Notes under the pieces: generated by a model | Told to the model about the DNA's origin: nothing | The model's input: the letters and a program-made list of their open reading frames with translations, nothing else | Databases searched by the model: none | Assembly: GCA_964386385.1 (NCBI GenBank) | Contig: CAYLRN010000002.1 | Coordinates: 124,001 to 188,000, forward strand | DNA length: 64,000 nucleotides | Direction of reading: 5' to 3' | Source: RUG572 sp964386385 | Lineage (GTDB): Bacteria > Verrucomicrobiota > Kiritimatiellia > RFP12 > UBA1067 | Translations under genes and position numbers: made by a program | Part shown: positions 16,147 through 26,465 of the stretch, piece by piece | Numbering within the stretch: position 1 is the stretch's first letter | Layout: each line of letters begins with the position of its first letter

Positions 16147-18054
16147 TCAGCGGAAAAGGAGCAGCGTCGAGTCCCTCGGCTTCAGGAACTGGAAGCGCCA
16201 GAGCCCTCCGTTCGCCCAGCCCTTCGTACCCGATGCGTGGAACGTGAGAAGGTTGTCGCCGGCGACAAGGCGTTCGGCGGGAACGGAAACGGCGTAGACT
16301 CTTCCCCCGTCGACGGCAGAATAGGATTCCAGGACTTCGCCGTTGAGGATGACCTCGAACGGGAACGGCTTCGACTCGTCCGGCACGTAGGCGAAGCGGA
16401 AGCCCACCTCCCCTTCGTAGCGTCCGGCGACGTCGGCGGGGACGCGGAACGGGAAGTACGTGTAGGCGTTGCGCCTGTCGTTGACGACGTAGCCGCGCTT
16501 GAAATGCGACATGTTTCCGTCCGCCAGGTCGACCACGTTCGTGGAATGTCCCTCGTGCGACATCCCGCCATTGTTTTCGCTTGCGCTTCCGCGCTGCCAG
16601 CCGCCGCCCAGGTCGATCCTGTCGAGGACCAGCGCGGCTGCGCCCCTGTCCGTCCTCGTCACCGCCACCACGTTCGACCCCGCCTTGAACGCGGCCGCCT
16701 CGACGAAGGCATGGGCGACTCGCCCCGGACGCAAGGCCAGGCGCCGGGCCACAGTGCGCCCGTTCACGGAGACGTCCACCACGCCGTCGCCGGACGCGGC
16801 CGCCGGCAGGATGCGCAGGATCTGCGAGACGTTCGCGTCGTAGTCGCGGCTGTAGAAGAAGTCGATCGCGCATTCGGGGCTGTCCGCGGTCAGCGTCGTG
16901 TCCAGCTCCTCCCACGCGCCGTCGGACGACACGCGCGAAACGCTCCTCCTGAACACGCGCCCGGCCGCGCCCTCCATCCCCACGCCGAAAGCCAACGGCT
17001 GCGGCGCGCCGAACGCCTCGCACACCTCCGCCTTTGTCAATGCGTTCGTCCAGAACGCGAACTGGTGGAGCGCGCCGCGAAGGACCTTGAGGTCGTTGTT
17101 GTTTCCGCTGAACGAGTTCGTGTACGTCACCGTCGCATTGGCGTTCTCCCCTCCGAAGATGAACCAGCGCGAGTTGGCGGCGATGGCCGCGCCGTTCTGG
17201 AGTTTGGGCCGCCACCAGCGTACCCACCGGTTGGAGTGGACTGTGTCGGACGAAGAGGAGTCCCATGAATACCCGATCCAGACGTTCGTGCCGCCCTCGA
17301 CCGTCAGCGCACAGTCGACCCATCTGTTCTCCGGAATTCCGGTGGAGACTTCCGACGACGGGAATTCACTGTAGGAAACGGAATCGTCAGTCCCGACGTT
17401 GCCGGCGTAGAGGCGGAACTTCCGCGACGACGAATTGGCGTCGCCCGCCAGTGCCAGGCTGATTCCGCGGTCGCCGCCGCCCTGCCATATGAATCCGCAC
17501 TGGAGAAGTCCGCTGATGGAGTTCCACTTGTTGTGGAGCGGGGCGTCGCGCCGGAAGCGGAAGACGAACGTGTAGTTGCTGCACGCAATTCCAGCAGGGT
17601 AGTCCTTGAGGAAGTTCGGGAGATTCAGGTGGTTGACCGTCGCCGTGCAGACGTACTGCGTCGCGCCCTCGGACTCGATGGTCTCGTTTGTCACGACGGA
17701 CTGCGGGAAGACGAGGCACGGCACGTCCTTCAGCGTCGCGTTACGGTACGGACAGTGGACGTCCATTCGCTCCACCGGCAGCGCGTTGGCCGAGTGCGAA
17801 CGCTTCACGCCGTGGGTGAAGTGCGACGGGTCGTTCGCGTGGAGGACATCGCGCAGCCCCTTCGAGTCCACGAACTGCCCGCTGCCGTCCGCGTCCACCG
17901 CGCCGCGATACCAGGCGACGGCCGTGTCGTAGACGGACGACTGCCACCCAGCCGCGTCCGCAACGCCCGTCTTGACGGCGGCTTCGCCCCAAAGGGCCGC
18001 CACGCAGCACGCCGCCGCGCCCAGGACGCCCGTCTTCAATGTCGCTGTCTTCAT
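16147..18054 (-). CDS. Secreted LamG-like surface protein
   Basis: An exported protein of 635 residues. The start is ATG 18054 (MKTATLKTGVLGAAACCVAALWGEAA), chosen because this signal peptide aligns with that of the protein at 14426; the open frame extends 14 codons further but without support. A LamG/concanavalin-like sandwich covers about 35-350 (AWYRGAVDADGSGQFVDSKG, YTFVFRFRRDAPLHNKWNS, GALHQFAFWTNALTKAEV). It is followed by carbohydrate-binding-like beta domains (RPGRVAHAFVEAAAFKAGSN, RYEGEVGFRFAY). The C-terminal residues are STLLLFR. It is probably a glycan-binding or structural surface protein co-regulated with 10989-14426 through twin promoters. No catalytic residues were identified. 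Confidence 0.75.
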   Translation of the reverse strand: MKTATLKTGVLGAAACCVAALWGEAAVKTGVADAAGWQSSVYDTAVAWYRGAVDADGSGQFVDSKGLRDVLHANDPSHFTHGVKRSHSANALPVERMDVHCPYRNATLKDVPCLVFPQSVVTNETIESEGATQYVCTATVNHLNLPNFLKDYPAGIACSNYTFVFRFRRDAPLHNKWNSISGLLQCGFIWQGGGDRGISLALAGDANSSSRKFRLYAGNVGTDDSVSYSEFPSSEVSTGIPENRWVDCALTVEGGTNVWIGYSWDSSSSDTVHSNRWVRWWRPKLQNGAAIAANSRWFIFGGENANATVTYTNSFSGNNNDLKVLRGALHQFAFWTNALTKAEVCEAFGAPQPLAFGVGMEGAAGRVFRRSVSRVSSDGAWEELDTTLTADSPECAIDFFYSRDYDANVSQILRILPAAASGDGVVDVSVNGRTVARRLALRPGRVAHAFVEAAAFKAGSNVVAVTRTDRGAAALVLDRIDLGGGWQRGSASENNGGMSHEGHSTNVVDLADGNMSHFKRGYVVNDRRNAYTYFPFRVPADVAGRYEGEVGFRFAYVPDESKPFPFEVILNGEVLESYSAVDGGRVYAVSVPAERLVAGDNLLTFHASGTKGWANGGLWRFQFLKPRDSTLLLFR

Positions 18055-18109
18055 CTGCCGTCTCCTTGCCGCCGATTGCGGAAATACCTTTTTCAAGTTT
18101 GTGGCGACA

Positions 18110-18137
18110 ATTATATCTGTTTTTTTTTTCCTGTCAA
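18110..18137 (-). promoter_or_regulatory. Consensus sigma70 promoter with A10 spacer (twin)
   Basis: TTGACA (18132-18137), 16-nt spacer GG-A10-CAGA, TATAAT (18110-18115), minus strand. It is identical over the whole core to the promoter at 14481-14508, with the same following bases TGTCGCCA. It serves the LamG-like protein gene. Confidence 0.85.
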
Positions 18138-18210
18138 TCAGCCGCCATCTCCACAGAGACCTTGAAGAAGCGCATGGTTCCGCGATTTGCGTCCGCCATA
18201 GGCGTCCACG

Positions 18211-18660
18211 TGGTCAAGTGGCCAAGTTGGGAGGGGCGCGCTCCCACGCAACCGAAGCCAGCCGGCGCGTGAGGACACACGCCCTCCCATAGGATGCTCT
18301 TTGCGGCGGACGCGCAGGAGCGCGTCCCTCCCATGGGGAATGGACTTTCGTGGGAGTTTTGCCACTGATTGAACAGATGAACACTGATTCCCGTCCACCA
18401 TCTGTGTCCATCTGTGCAATCTGTGGTGAAAAACGGACATGCCCGGAGATCAAGCGCTCAAGCAGCTGGTAGGGCGCGACGTCTCGTCGCGCCGCCGCAG
18501 ACAATCAGGCGGCTGACGGGCGAATGTCCATGCGATTATCGGGAGGCGGGGCGAGACGCCCCGCCCTACCCGCGACATGACGCGACGACGGACGTACAGA
18601 CGGTAGGGTGGAGCGACATGATAGAGCGACGGACGCGCAGGAACGCGTCCATCCCATGTC
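18211..18660. repeat. Mosaic repeat element E and CACAGAT-type repeats
   Basis: It begins with TCAAGTGG/CCAAGTTG octamers (18213-18229), then palindromes of the GACGCGCAGGAGCGCGTC and GGTAGGGCGCGACG types. At 18360-18430 a different short-repeat patch occurs (CTGATTGAACAGATGAACAC, CATCTGTG twice, CAATCTGTGG). A second octamer pair (TCAAGCGC, TCAAGCAG) at 18450 precedes more palindromes. No gene is seen in 18138-18697. Confidence 0.8.
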
Positions 18661-18697
18661 ACAGAAACGGGCGTCCGACGGGCGCGGCCGGCTTCGG

Positions 18698-20635
18698 TCA
18701 TCTGCCGAAGCGAAGGCCGGCGGGCATGAACGGCATGAAGACGCCGCCGACGACGCTGCGCGCCTTGAATCCGTGGGCAAGAGCGCAGTCCGCCTCGTAC
18801 CAGTCGCCGAAGGGCTGGCGGTCGCATGTCGTGTCCAGGAAGCGGTAGAGCGGGGCGGAGAACGTCTCGACGTCGGCCTTGCGTCCGCGAAGGCAGGCGA
18901 CCCAGACGATCCAGTCGGCCTTGGTGTACATCCGGCGGGAGTCGAGCGGGAGTCCGCACTCCTCCTGAAGCCGTTCGTAGGCGTCCATTTCGCGTTCCAC
19001 GACATCCGGCGGGAAGAGTCCGAGTTCAAGGACGCGATCCCACACGAGGTTGTACTTCATGCTCCATGAGTCGGGGCGGTCGAACGCGAGGCGGCCGGAG
19101 TTGAAGCGTCCGCCGGCGGAGGCCTTGACCCAGCGCGGGACCATGTCCTGCGCGGTCTTCCTGAAATGCGCGGCGACGTCCTTCTCACCGCGCATTTCCG
19201 CCATCATGCCGTAGCAGGCGAGCGCGACGATCGTCTTGACGGAGAGGTTGGCGTTGTGCGCGAGGTGTCCGGCGAAGTCGTCCGTGCAGAGCTGGTTCTC
19301 CGGATCGAAGCCGACCTTTTCGAGATACCGCGCCCACTTGCCGACTTCCGGCCACCAGCGCGACGCGAAGTCGGCGTTGCCTTCGCGACGCGAAAGCGCG
19401 CCGAGGCAGATCAGCATGTTGCCGCTCTCCTCCACTGGCATTCGGAACGTGTCGTCGTCTCCGCCGCCGACGGCCTGCCCCTTGCGCATTCCGTAGTACT
19501 GCCCTTCCGCCACCGGGAAAAGCCCCATGTCGTGCGGCGCGTAGGGGTACGGCCAGGCGGAGCCGGACGCATATTCGCAGACGGGCGCGAGCGTCGCCTT
19601 GACGAACGCCGGGCCTGCGAGGAGCAGATGCGGCATCTGCGGATAGAAGACGTCGGTCGTGCCGATCATTCCGCCGGAATGGTTTTCGGCGGAGAACATG
19701 TACGGCTCGCCGTTCGGGCCTGCCACGAAGATGCACGCGGCGAAGCTCTGCCGCCAGGCGAGTTCGGCGATGCGGGCGTACTGCGGGCCGCCAAGTTCCT
19801 CCGCGCGCTTCGCCAGCGCGGCGTCGTGGGCGCGGACCTTTGCGCGGAGGCGGGTACGGTCCGCGGCAGCCTCCTCAAGCATCCTCTCGAACGGCTTGCC
19901 GTCGCGCTTCCACCAGTCGACGAGGTCTTTCCCGAAGTAGCGCGCCGTGACGCCGTGGTCGATGGCAAGCATGAACGCGATCTCGTCTCCGTCCCTGAAC
20001 GGGCCGACGCGCCAGACATGGCCCCAGTCGGCACGCTTCGAATCGCCCTTCACACGGAAGGGGATCTGCTCCTTGCGCCCGACGACCTTCGCCGGGACGC
20101 CGGCGATCGTCGCGTCGCGCTCGACCATCTGGGCGCGGTCGTCGTTGCGGGCGAGCTGCGGCGGGAGGTTCATCTCGACGGCGAAGTCCTTCGCGCCGGA
20201 GACCTTCGCCGTGACGTACGTGACCGGACGCGAGAAGACGTCAAGGTCGTCCGCGAGGCGAGGCGTCATGAAGCTCAGTTCGACGGATAGTCCGCCCTTG
20301 CCGAAGACGTAGACGGTCTCGTTCGCGAAGACGCGAAGCGACTTCTGCGGCAGCGGCGGGACGTCCATCGGGTTGCGTCCGCAAAGGCGGTACTTCCGTC
20401 CGTCGGCGACGAGGACGACGGACAGCGGCTGCGCGACGCCGGCCCAGTGGGTCGTGTCGCGGTCCGTGAGCCTGTCCGCCGCGCTCCACACGCTGAAATG
20501 CGGATCCACGCTGACGAGTGGGACGGCCGGCGGACGGAACGCGCGCGCCGCGGGCGCGGCGGCTAGAACGGCGCCGCACGAGGCGACTGCGAATGCGGCA
20601 AGCGCCGCCGAAAGAACGGACGATGTGCGTTTCAT
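18698..20635 (-). CDS. Secreted DUF4965-family (GtaA glutaminase-like) protein
   Basis: An exported 645-residue protein. The signal peptide is about residues 1-27 (SVLSAALAAFAVASCGAVLAAA). Blocks typical of the DUF5127-DUF4965-DUF1793 family, sometimes labelled glutaminase A, include PLVSVDPHFSVWSAADRLTD, DTTHWAGVAQPLSVV, AWRQSFAACIFV, FSAENHSGGMIGTTDVFYP, PYPYAPHDMGLFPV, MPVEESGNMLICLGAL and SWSMKYNLVWDRVLELGLFP. The (alpha/alpha)6-like C-terminal half resembles glycosidases, so a carbohydrate substrate is as plausible as glutamine. It starts 16 nt after dapL and is likely in the same transcript. Confidence 0.82.
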   Translation of the reverse strand: MKRTSSVLSAALAAFAVASCGAVLAAAPAARAFRPPAVPLVSVDPHFSVWSAADRLTDRDTTHWAGVAQPLSVVLVADGRKYRLCGRNPMDVPPLPQKSLRVFANETVYVFGKGGLSVELSFMTPRLADDLDVFSRPVTYVTAKVSGAKDFAVEMNLPPQLARNDDRAQMVERDATIAGVPAKVVGRKEQIPFRVKGDSKRADWGHVWRVGPFRDGDEIAFMLAIDHGVTARYFGKDLVDWWKRDGKPFERMLEEAAADRTRLRAKVRAHDAALAKRAEELGGPQYARIAELAWRQSFAACIFVAGPNGEPYMFSAENHSGGMIGTTDVFYPQMPHLLLAGPAFVKATLAPVCEYASGSAWPYPYAPHDMGLFPVAEGQYYGMRKGQAVGGGDDDTFRMPVEESGNMLICLGALSRREGNADFASRWWPEVGKWARYLEKVGFDPENQLCTDDFAGHLAHNANLSVKTIVALACYGMMAEMRGEKDVAAHFRKTAQDMVPRWVKASAGGRFNSGRLAFDRPDSWSMKYNLVWDRVLELGLFPPDVVEREMDAYERLQEECGLPLDSRRMYTKADWIVWVACLRGRKADVETFSAPLYRFLDTTCDRQPFGDWYEADCALAHGFKARSVVGGVFMPFMPAGLRFGR

Positions 20636-20651
20636 GTTCCAGTCCCCTTCC

Positions 20652-21881
<1,230 letters not shown>

Positions 21882-21909
21882 GTCATGCTCCTGGATTTTC
21901 AATGCGTGG

Positions 21910-21915
21910 ATTATA
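21910..21915 (-). promoter_or_regulatory. -10 box for dapL
   Basis: The minus strand shows TGG-TATAAT, a perfect -10 with an extended TGn, 28 nt upstream of dapL ATG. A weak TTTTTG lies 17 nt further upstream as a possible -35. It separates the dapL transcript from the uxuA-rhaT-GH105 operon. Confidence 0.6.
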
Positions 21916-21985
21916 CCATTTTTAAGGCGCGCCAAAAACCGCGCCGCCGAAACGCGCGGATTCCACAAGGCGGACGGCTATTCTT

Positions 21986-24064
21986 TCAAGGCTCCCTTGG
22001 ACGCGCAGACAAGGGACTGGCGACGGAGGAGGTTTCGGCGATGCGGCGGACGTGGGCCTGCCATGCGGAGAAGGACGCCGAGGTCTCGATTGCCGCAGAG
22101 CGCCATGTCACCGATCCGCCGTTGGCGATTTCCGCCGCCAGCGCCAGGTCGCCGGCGTCCGTCGTCATGGGCGACGCGCCGGCGGCGGACGTCGTCACGG
22201 CCTCGCAGCGGCGCAGGGCGTCCCCGCACGCAGGCTCCGCGACTGCAAGCCAGCCGCGCGCGGGCTCCGTGAAGACCTGTGCGTTCTCCCTGCCGCCGAG
22301 GGCGACTGCGGGGCCGCCGCGGACTGACTGGGCGCCGGAGACGTCGAACGTCGAGACGTGCGTGGCAAAGCGCACTCCGCGCTCGACTGTCGTCCGCCGC
22401 GTTTCGCGCACGGTCACGCCGTTTCCGAGTTCCACGGGGGCGAAGCGACGTTCGACGACGCTGCGTACGGGGCCGGACGCGAGCGTCCTGCACGATTCGA
22501 CGGCGGCGGACGCCGCGGGCGTCCTTGCGCCGACGAAGGAGAAGCCGCCGAAGACGGCGTTTGCCGACATTGCGGATACATCTGCCGGGCGGACGTCGAA
22601 GCTGCGGAAGACCTTGAACGCCGCCGGAACGCCGGCGTGGAGCGTGGCGGGGAAGACGATTGCGTCAAGGACGCCGTCTTCCTTCGTGGCCCACGGCTGG
22701 CAGGGAAGGGCCGCGCCGTCGCGCAGGTCCCAGACCACAAGTCTGTACGGAACGGAAAAGCCAAGCTCTTTCAGCGGGACGGCGACGGTGGTGGCGCAGA
22801 ACAGCGGAACGGGCGGCAGGACGAGGGACTTCGCGTCGGGATGCCTTGCGGCGACGACGTTCTTGCGTATTTCCGTCGCCGCGAGAAGGTAGGCGCCGGC
22901 GGCGTAGACTTCGGTCGAGTCGGGGCCGTAGTCGGCGGCGGGCCTGTCGCCGGCCTGCTGCACGTTGCCGAAGCGTCCGTCGGCGGAGACGTTGCGGCAC
23001 ATGGCCGTCCACGCCCTTTTGACGGCGGGGAGATATTCCGCGGCGTCCAGAAGTCCGTTGTTGACGCCCCATGCCATTCCGTAGCAGAAGAAAGCGGTGC
23101 CGCTCATCTCCTCCTTGTCGGGGGAGGCGGCGTCGAGAAGGTTCGGCCCCCACGAGCCGTCGGGGCGCTGGCAGGATCTTATCGCCTCGGCCATGTCCTT
23201 GAACAGCTTTTCGAAGAGCGGCCGCGTTTCTGCCGTCGGGGGCATTTCGCGGAGGACAAGCGGGAGCCCGGCGAAGACCCATCCGCATCCGCGGGACCAG
23301 AACGTCTTGCGTCCGTTGGCGGATGTCTTTCCGGCGAACCGGGCGTCGCGCAGGAAGAGGCGCTCCTCGTCGTCGTAGAGGCGCTGCATCGTGGCGCGGT
23401 ATTCCGAGATCATGAAGTCGCGGTAGCGGGCGTCGCCGGCGATCGAGGCGAGACGCGCCCAGACGGGCGGCGCCATGAAAAGCGCGTCCGCCCAGCACCA
23501 GCGGTCGTAGTTCTGGCGAACCGTCTTGAACGACCTGCTGACGATCGGCTGGCGAGAGCGGTTGGCGAGGACGTAGTCAAGCGCGAAGCGGACGGGTTCG
23601 AGCGCCGCCGGGTCGTCGTCGGCAATCGCGATTTCAAGCCAGGGCTGTCCGATGCAGTGGTCGTCCGCGTGGAACGGGCGTCCGTTCAGCCGCCATCCAT
23701 ACCTCTTGCCCTCGTCCCGAACGACGTCGAGGTAGCGCATGGAGCGGTCGGAGAGGCCGAACGCGGCAAGTCCGGCATAGAATGCGCCGTACGTCCAGTT
23801 CCTGCGGTCCGCCCTGCGCGGATGCGCGAGAGCCCAGTCGGCCACACGGCGTCCGTTCGCCATGAGGACGTCCGGCTCCCATGCGTCGGACGTCGCAGGC
23901 GCCGCCGCGGCAACGGACACGGCGTTCGTCGCAAGCGGCACGTCGGCCCTCGGCGGCGTCGCCGCAGAGGGCGCGGCGTTCGTCGCGCCGTCGTTCTGCG
24001 CGAACGCGGCGAACGCCGACATGGCCAGTAGGAAAACCAGATTCGACTGCTTGAAACCGTCCAT
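21986..24064 (-). CDS. Secreted GH105 unsaturated rhamnogalacturonyl hydrolase with C-terminal DUF4861-like domain
   Basis: The 692-residue exported enzyme begins with a signal peptide (NLVFLLAMSAFAAFAQ) and a low-complexity Ala/Thr/Pro segment to about 60. The GH105 (alpha/alpha)6 barrel spans about 70-400, with NWTYGAFYAGLAAFGLS, ADDHCIGQPWLE, YDRWCWADALFMAPPVWARL and GRKTFWSRGCGWVFAGLP. GH105 enzymes remove unsaturated uronic acid from oligosaccharides made by pectate or rhamnogalacturonan lyases. Residues about 420-692 resemble a DUF4861 domain (PVPLFCATTVAVPLKELG); that assignment is tentative. It follows rhaT by 29 nt in an operon with uxuA, so pectic oligosaccharides are the probable substrate. 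Confidence 0.9.
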   Translation of the reverse strand: MDGFKQSNLVFLLAMSAFAAFAQNDGATNAAPSAATPPRADVPLATNAVSVAAAAPATSDAWEPDVLMANGRRVADWALAHPRRADRRNWTYGAFYAGLAAFGLSDRSMRYLDVVRDEGKRYGWRLNGRPFHADDHCIGQPWLEIAIADDDPAALEPVRFALDYVLANRSRQPIVSRSFKTVRQNYDRWCWADALFMAPPVWARLASIAGDARYRDFMISEYRATMQRLYDDEERLFLRDARFAGKTSANGRKTFWSRGCGWVFAGLPLVLREMPPTAETRPLFEKLFKDMAEAIRSCQRPDGSWGPNLLDAASPDKEEMSGTAFFCYGMAWGVNNGLLDAAEYLPAVKRAWTAMCRNVSADGRFGNVQQAGDRPAADYGPDSTEVYAAGAYLLAATEIRKNVVAARHPDAKSLVLPPVPLFCATTVAVPLKELGFSVPYRLVVWDLRDGAALPCQPWATKEDGVLDAIVFPATLHAGVPAAFKVFRSFDVRPADVSAMSANAVFGGFSFVGARTPAASAAVESCRTLASGPVRSVVERRFAPVELGNGVTVRETRRTTVERGVRFATHVSTFDVSGAQSVRGGPAVALGGRENAQVFTEPARGWLAVAEPACGDALRRCEAVTTSAAGASPMTTDAGDLALAAEIANGGSVTWRSAAIETSASFSAWQAHVRRIAETSSVASPLSARPREP

Positions 24065-24093
24065 GTTCCCTGCGGACGCGGCGTTCGTCCGCC

Positions 24094-25134
24094 TCACTTC
24101 GAGCCGTAGCTGATGGCGCAGAACGAGACGAGCAGGACGAGGACGCCCAGCGCGAGGCTGCCCTTCGTCTTCGCGCCCGTGCCCTTCCACTCGCCCATGA
24201 ACATTCCGAGCAACGAGGAGAAAAAGATCGAGGAACCCATCACGACGGCGAAGCCGATGTACTTCAAACTGCCCATCTGCGGCTCGCCTATCTTCTGGCA
24301 GGCGAACTGGCAGGCCCAGACTATGCCGGCGAGAGACGCCCATGGCACGGCCGTCCCCTTCGCCATCCTGGCGTAGTCGCCGAACGTCCCGTTCTTCGCG
24401 TTCTGCAGAAGGCACCACAGCACGTTCACCGCGAGACCTCCCCAGAGGACGACCACCAGCACGGGCATTCCGCGCCAGGCCGCGGGCGTTCCCGCCGCCG
24501 CGGCCGCCTTTTCAAGGGCGGCTCCGCTCTGGAGGCCGAAGTTCATGCCTGCGGACGCGATGCCGCTGAAGAAGGCGACGAGGATGCCCTTCTTGAAGTC
24601 GAACTCCGCCACGGACGCCTTCTTCTGCTCCTCGGAGAGTTCGCCCTCCTTGAACATTCCGGCGAGGCCGACGAACGCGATGCCGAGCAGCGACCCGATC
24701 ACGCCGGTCAGGACGATCCTGGCGCCAGGCGTCGCTACGAGCGCTCCGGCGTGGCCCGACACGATCGGCGGGATGAGCGTGCCGGTGGCCGAGCAGAGGC
24801 CGCAGCCGATCGCAAGCCCAAGTCCGATGCCGAGATAGCGGATCATCAGGCCCCAGGTGAGTCCGCCCAGTCCCCACAATGCGCCGAAGCCGGCGCACAT
24901 CGCCAGGGTCTTCGCGTCCGCGCCGAATATGATCTTGAGCGTGTTCGGACACGTCGCCATCGCCAGCACGAACGGGAACGCGAGAAGGCCGGCCAGCGCG
25001 TATACAAGCCAGTAGCTTTCATACGATATGCCCTTGATCCTGCGGAACGGCACTGCGAACACGGCGCCCGCCAGACCGCCCAGCGCGAAAATCAGCGACC
25101 CGACCATCGGGTTCGCGGAGACTGTCTCTACCAT
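24094..25134 (-). CDS. rhaT: L-rhamnose/proton symporter
   Basis: Integral membrane protein of 346 residues with about ten hydrophobic segments. Family blocks are GSLIFALGGLAGAVFAVPFRR, SYWLVYALAGLLAFPFVLA, GALWGLGGLTWGLMIRYLG, GLAIGCGLCSATGTLIPP, FSGIASAGMNFGLQSG and GSSIFFSSLLGMFMGEWKG. RhaT imports L-rhamnose with protons. AAAGGA lies 7 nt before ATG. Its place between uxuA and GH105 fits rhamnogalacturonan use: GH105 products release rhamnose and uronates. A partial rhaB lies at the right window edge. Confidence 0.94.
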   Translation of the reverse strand: MVETVSANPMVGSLIFALGGLAGAVFAVPFRRIKGISYESYWLVYALAGLLAFPFVLAMATCPNTLKIIFGADAKTLAMCAGFGALWGLGGLTWGLMIRYLGIGLGLAIGCGLCSATGTLIPPIVSGHAGALVATPGARIVLTGVIGSLLGIAFVGLAGMFKEGELSEEQKKASVAEFDFKKGILVAFFSGIASAGMNFGLQSGAALEKAAAAAGTPAAWRGMPVLVVVLWGGLAVNVLWCLLQNAKNGTFGDYARMAKGTAVPWASLAGIVWACQFACQKIGEPQMGSLKYIGFAVVMGSSIFFSSLLGMFMGEWKGTGAKTKGSLALGVLVLLVSFCAISYGSK

Positions 25135-25177
25135 CGTCTAGTCCTTTCCTCTGCTTTCCTGTTGCCGGGGCGAGCGC

Positions 25178-26344
25178 TCACACCTGCACCGTGTGGCGGA
25201 GGCCCGTTTCAAGTCCGCGCAGCTCCGCCAGCCCGACGAGGCGTCCGCCGTAGGAGTAGCCGCCGTAGCAGGAGCGGAACTTGTCGATCTCCATGTCGCG
25301 CCCGTGGTCAGGGCGGTTGGGGATGCCGCGCCCGCGCCGCTTCTCCTCGCGGATGAGCTCGATCATGAGGTTCACCATGTCGACCTTGCCCGTCAGATGG
25401 GAGTCGGACTCGCGGAAGACGCCGTCCTCGGTGTAGACGAGATTGCGGAAGTGGCAGAAGTAGACGCGCTCGGCGAATTCGCGGAACATGGCGACTTCGT
25501 CGTTCTTCAGACTGCCGCCGAGCGAGCCGGTGCAGAACGTGAGGCCGACGTGCTTGCAGGGGCAGGCCGCGTACATGCGGCGGATGTCGTCCGCGTTCGA
25601 GAGGATTCGCGGGAGTCCGAAGATCGGGTGCGGCGGGTCGTCGGGGTGGATGCACATGTCGACGCCCGTCTCGTTCAGCGTCTCGGAGATCTCGTTCAGG
25701 AAGCCGTACATGTGGTCGCGCAGGACGGCGTCGGTGATGCCGTCGTACGTCTTCAGCTGGCGCATGAACTCGTCCGGCGTGAGGTCGTCCACCGTGCCGG
25801 GGAGGCCGGTGAGGATGGACTTCTCGATGCGCGCGCGGGTGGAGGGGGAGGCCTTGTCCCAGAGTTCGCGGGCGCGGGCCTTCGTCGCGTCGTCGTAGTC
25901 GGCCTCGGCTCCGGGGCGGCGGATGGAGAAGAGGTCGAACGCGGCGACTTCGTATTCGTTGTAGGCGAGGACGGTCGAGCCGTCCGGCAGTTCCATGTGG
26001 AGGTTCGTGCGCGTCCAGTCCAGGAGCGGCATGAAGTTGTAGCAGACCGTGCGGATGTTGCAGGCGGCGAGGTTGCGGAGGGTCTGCTTGTAGTTCTCCA
26101 CGTAGCGGCGCCAGTCGCCGGCGTGCTTCTTCACGTCCTCGTGGACGGGAACGGACTCGACGACGCTCCACGTCATGCCCGCTTCGCGCACCTTCTCCGC
26201 CCGCGCCCGAATCTCCTCCACCGGCCACACTTCGCCAGGCCTGCGTTCATATAGGGCGGCGACGACGTCCGTCACCCCCGCCTGGCGGATCTCCTTCAAG
26301 GTGATCGCGTCACTGTCGCCATACCAGCGCCAACTCGGTTTCAT
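25178..26344 (-). CDS. uxuA: Mannonate dehydratase
   Basis: UxuA dehydrates D-mannonate to 2-keto-3-deoxygluconate in the glucuronate branch of hexuronate catabolism. The 388-residue protein has the family blocks SWRWYGDSDAITLKEIRQAG, WSVVESVPVHEDVKKH, YNFMPLLDWTRTNL, MCIHPDDPPHPIFGLPRI, GLTFCTGSLG, YFCHFRNLVYTEDGVFRESD and NRPDHGRDME (metal ligands Cys, His, Asp). It is the first gene of uxuA-rhaT-GH105, with an extended -10 promoter at 26387-26395 inside an inverted repeat that may be an operator. Confidence 0.96.
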   Translation of the reverse strand: MKPSWRWYGDSDAITLKEIRQAGVTDVVAALYERRPGEVWPVEEIRARAEKVREAGMTWSVVESVPVHEDVKKHAGDWRRYVENYKQTLRNLAACNIRTVCYNFMPLLDWTRTNLHMELPDGSTVLAYNEYEVAAFDLFSIRRPGAEADYDDATKARARELWDKASPSTRARIEKSILTGLPGTVDDLTPDEFMRQLKTYDGITDAVLRDHMYGFLNEISETLNETGVDMCIHPDDPPHPIFGLPRILSNADDIRRMYAACPCKHVGLTFCTGSLGGSLKNDEVAMFREFAERVYFCHFRNLVYTEDGVFRESDSHLTGKVDMVNLMIELIREEKRRGRGIPNRPDHGRDMEIDKFRSCYGGYSYGGRLVGLAELRGLETGLRHTVQV

Positions 26345-26375
26345 GTCTTCGTTCCCTTCTTCGTTGCTGAAGTTG

Positions 26376-26410
26376 TCGTTTCCACTATTCTAGCACAAAG
26401 AGGGAAACGA
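26376..26410. promoter_or_regulatory. uxuA promoter within an 8-bp inverted repeat (candidate operator)
   Basis: The arms TCGTTTCC (26376-26383) and GGAAACGA (26403-26410) are perfect inverted repeats separated by 19 nt. Between them, on the minus strand, lies TGC-TAGAAT (26387-26395), the extended -10 for uxuA. Such a flanking palindrome could bind a dimeric sugar-acid repressor. No regulator gene of that type is adjacent. Confidence 0.45.
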
Positions 26411-26452
26411 TGGCCGATGAAACTTTTAGAAGCCCGTCGGGCGCGGATATGC

Positions 26453-26458
26453 TAGAAT
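26453..26458 (+). promoter_or_regulatory. Extended -10 promoter for the GYF-like operon (near-leaderless)
   Basis: TATGC-TAGAAT ends 7 nt before the ATG at 26466, leaving no room for a ribosome binding site. The same TATGCTAGAAT string occurs at 48605-48614 before another gene. It is divergent from the uxuA promoter. Confidence 0.55.
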
Positions 26459-26465
26459 ATCGTCC

